Assembly: GCA_030633365.1 (NCBI GenBank)
Contig: DAOVSY010000111.1
Span: 1 to 8,575, forward strand
Length of the DNA: 8,575 nt
Direction: 5' to 3'
Origin: Spirochaetaceae bacterium
Lineage (GTDB): Bacteria; Spirochaetota; Spirochaetia; B11-G9
Below are positions 7,539-8,575 of the stretch, in pieces; position 1 is the first letter of the stretch; each line of letters opens with the position of its first letter. The position numbers were made by a program, and so were the translations under genes. The notes under the pieces are model-generated. The model was not told the DNA's origin. It did not search any database and saw nothing but the letters and a program-made list of their open reading frames with translations.

Positions 7539-7561
7539 TATATTACGTTATTCGTAATATA
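7539..7561. promoter_or_regulatory. Perfect palindromic operator upstream of lon
   Basis: The left arm TATATTACG (7539-7547) and right arm CGTAATATA (7553-7561) are exact reverse complements around the spacer TTATT. Size and symmetry suit a dimeric winged-helix regulator of the MarR type. A second, imperfect copy precedes marR (8064-8086), and the two share the 12-mer TATTCGTAATAT. The site overlaps the -10 of the proposed lon promoter, so binding should block transcription. The match to the neighbouring MarR protein is inferred from position and repetition. Confidence 0.75.
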
Positions 7562-7584
7562 ATCAGGAAAAATTTTAAAGTCCA
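7556..7584 (-). promoter_or_regulatory. Probable lon promoter
   Basis: On the minus strand a -35-like TGGACT (7584-7579, 4 of 6 to TTGACA) is followed after exactly 17 bases by TATATT (7561-7556, 5 of 6 to TATAAT). Transcription would start near 7549, giving a leader of about 50 bases before the lon ATG. The -10 box lies inside the first arm of the palindromic operator. Confidence 0.6.
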
Positions 7585-7599
7585 GTTGTATTTGTATTT

Positions 7600-8028
7600 T
7601 TAGCCAATAGCTTTTTTAAACAGTCTGAGGAACTCTTTTTGTTCACTTTCAGTAAGAGATTTTAATAGTTCCTCACTAACTGAGGTATGGGCATTTTTTC
7701 TAAGGTTTATCATTTTTCTTCCAAGGTTTGTGAGTTTTACCTGAACCACTCTGCGATCTTCATCAATTCTTAATCGATCAATGTATTTGTTTTTTACAAG
7801 TTTGTTTGCAATACTTGTAAGTGTACTCATTGGCAGGGATAATGACTCTGCAAGCGCTCTCATAGTAAGGATGTCATTTCTATCCAGACATTCCAGAAAC
7901 CGAAGATCATTGTAGTTTAGAAGGGCGATAGGTGAATTTGAACAGGTTTTTTTTTCCTGAAAGAACCGGCTTTGATAAAGTTTGAAGAAATGATCATTCA
8001 ACAACAAAACTCTATCTTTAAAATTCAT
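7600..8028 (-). CDS. MarR-family transcriptional regulator
   Basis: This 142-residue winged-helix DNA-binding protein has typical MarR length and layout: an N-terminal dimerisation helix (about 1-25), a helix-turn-helix at about 55-83 (TMRALAESLSLPMSTL then TSIANKLVKNKYI), the wing with the family signature RLRIDEDRRVVQVKLTNLG (85-103), and a C-terminal dimer helix pair. It probably binds a palindrome as a dimer and releases on a ligand or redox signal. Cysteines occur at 29 and 47; whether they sense anything is unknown. The start at ATG 8028-8026 is chosen because GGTGGAG (8044-8038) lies 9 bases upstream. A GTG at 8043 would add five residues and has no ribosome-binding site. Operator-like repeats precede both this gene and lon, so autoregulation plus control of lon is the favoured role. 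No terminator separates it from lon. The specific subfamily is not recognised. Confidence 0.93.
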   Translation of the reverse strand: MNFKDRVLLLNDHFFKLYQSRFFQEKKTCSNSPIALLNYNDLRFLECLDRNDILTMRALAESLSLPMSTLTSIANKLVKNKYIDRLRIDEDRRVVQVKLTNLGRKMINLRKNAHTSVSEELLKSLTESEQKEFLRLFKKAIG

Positions 8029-8063
8029 TTTCTTCATCTCCACCAGTAATGATACAAGAGTAA

Positions 8064-8086
8064 ATTATTTCGATATTCGTAATATT
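8064..8086. promoter_or_regulatory. Imperfect palindromic operator upstream of marR
   Basis: ATTATTTCG (8064-8072), spacer ATATT, and CGTAATATT (8078-8086) form an inverted repeat with 7 of 9 positions paired. Arm length and 5-base spacer are the same as in the perfect site before lon, and 12 bases are identical between the two (8074-8085 and 7549-7560). It covers the -10 of the marR promoter, as expected for negative autoregulation. The weaker symmetry may mean lower affinity than the lon site. Confidence 0.7.
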
Positions 8087-8110
8087 AAAGGAATAAAAAC
8101 CTGCTGTCAA
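8082..8110 (-). promoter_or_regulatory. Probable marR promoter
   Basis: On the minus strand a consensus -35 TTGACA (8110-8105) is followed by 17 bases and TAATAT (8087-8082, 4 of 6 to consensus). The start site would be near 8075, about 47 bases before the ATG. The -10 overlaps the operator repeat, nearly the same geometry as at lon. Confidence 0.65.
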
Positions 8111-8141
8111 TAAACTTTTAGGTTTGGGTATGAGGTAATTA

Positions 8142-8166
8142 CTTACCCTTATATTATAAGAGTAAG
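8142..8166 (-). terminator. Near-perfect inverted repeat downstream of metA
   Basis: CTTACCCTTATA (8142-8153) and TATAAGAGTAAG (8155-8166) flank a single central T, with 11 of 12 positions complementary. In minus-strand RNA the odd pair becomes G-U, giving a continuous stem; in plus-strand RNA it is an A-C clash. It lies 19 bases past the metA stop, so it may be the 3' hairpin of the metA transcript. No U-run follows. It could instead be a protein-binding site upstream of the marR promoter, centred about 79 bases before the proposed start. Confidence 0.45.
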
Positions 8167-8185
8167 CATTGAGTAATATCAGATA

Positions 8186-8575
8186 CTAAATTTCATAAGG
8201 AGTTCTAATATAAACATCTTTAACCCACTGCTGGAAAAACTCCAGGCTATGACCTCTCCAGTTATTTTTGGGATTTTCAATATCTAAATTTAATGGAAGA
8301 GGTACATCTGACCGGCCTTTTTTCAGGTCACGATTGTATTCATTAACCAGTCTGTCTGTCTCATATTCCGGATGCCCCAGGTGCATGATAAAAGACTTAT
8401 CTGTTGATTCAAAAATTACATATCCAGCTTCATTGGAATGGGCCAGAAGATTTATATTTCCCTTGTCTCTTTCAGCCTCCAGAACTTTATCACTTATTCC
8501 TGCATGACGGGACTGGGGAGACATAAAAACATCATCCAGGTCTCCTGTTATTCTGTTGGTTCTATCGATATTATC
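8186..8575 (-). CDS. metA: Homoserine O-acyltransferase MetA (acetyl/succinyl), C-terminal part
   Basis: The frame is open to the window edge, so 129 C-terminal residues are visible before TAG at 8188-8186; the E. coli protein is 309 long. MetA transfers an acyl group from acetyl- or succinyl-CoA to homoserine, the first committed step of methionine synthesis. The visible part matches the family end: DDVFMSPQSRHAGI, the catalytic His and Glu in LGHPEYE (within a class-I glutamine-amidotransferase-like fold), then NWRGHSLEFFQQWVKDVYIRTPYEI, aligning to the E. coli [25 protein letters not shown]. The catalytic Cys and the residue that separates succinyl- from acetyl-CoA use are off the window, so specificity is open. 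An ATG at 8524 is internal, not the start. Any methionine-responsive leader would also be off the window. Confidence 0.93.
   Translation of the reverse strand, partial: DNIDRTNRITGDLDDVFMSPQSRHAGISDKVLEAERDKGNINLLAHSNEAGYVIFESTDKSFIMHLGHPEYETDRLVNEYNRDLKKGRSDVPLPLNLDIENPKNNWRGHSLEFFQQWVKDVYIRTPYEI

Noticed and set aside
7539..7561. Palindrome before lon as a marR transcription terminator
   Set aside because: The RNA stem would be AU-rich and is followed by ATGAG rather than a U-run. Overlap with a promoter -10 and the second copy upstream of marR fit an operator better.
8268..8507. Plus-strand frame opposite metA
   Set aside because: It is the antisense of the conserved MetA C-terminus, with no motif of its own.
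1..8575. Mobile element, CRISPR array, phage defence or RNA-gene content
   Set aside because: No transposase, integrase, spaced direct repeats, tRNA cloverleaf or rRNA-like stretch was seen. The CPBP (Abi-like) gene alone does not justify a defence call.

Overview
This is an AT-rich bacterial chromosome segment with ordinary bacterial gene density. It holds eight protein-coding genes, two of them cut by the window edges. No tRNA, rRNA, CRISPR array, insertion sequence or phage gene was seen. An exported PQQ-type sugar dehydrogenase suggests a Gram-negative (diderm) cell. The low G+C and the gene mix would fit a spirochaete or a similar low-G+C lineage, but nothing here fixes the phylum.

Left part (1-3152, all + strand): the 3' two-thirds of a zinc-free quinone-oxidoreductase-like MDR dehydrogenase, a complete M29-family metallo-aminopeptidase with a strong Shine-Dalgarno, and a ten-helix EamA/DMT-type exporter. 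Gaps of 170 and 110 bases separate them, so tight co-transcription is not obvious. The M29 gene looks richer in G+C than its two neighbours.

Right part (3219-8575, all - strand, convergent with the left part): in transcription order, the 3' end of metA (homoserine O-acyltransferase), a MarR-family regulator, the ATP-dependent protease Lon, a CPBP-type intramembrane protease homologue with altered active-site motifs, and a PQQ-dependent aldose sugar dehydrogenase with a signal peptide. Near-palindromic hairpins lie just past the metA and lon stop codons.

The most interesting structure is the marR-lon pair. A perfect inverted repeat (9-base arms, 5-base spacer) lies upstream of lon, and an imperfect copy of the same repeat lies upstream of marR. 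The two share a 12-base identical core. Each covers the -10 element of a plausible sigma-70-type promoter facing its gene. The simplest reading is that the MarR protein represses itself and lon by blocking RNA polymerase, and releases both on a signal. That would put Lon under a dedicated local regulator, unlike the heat-shock circuits usually described. The inference comes from sequence only; the signal is unknown.
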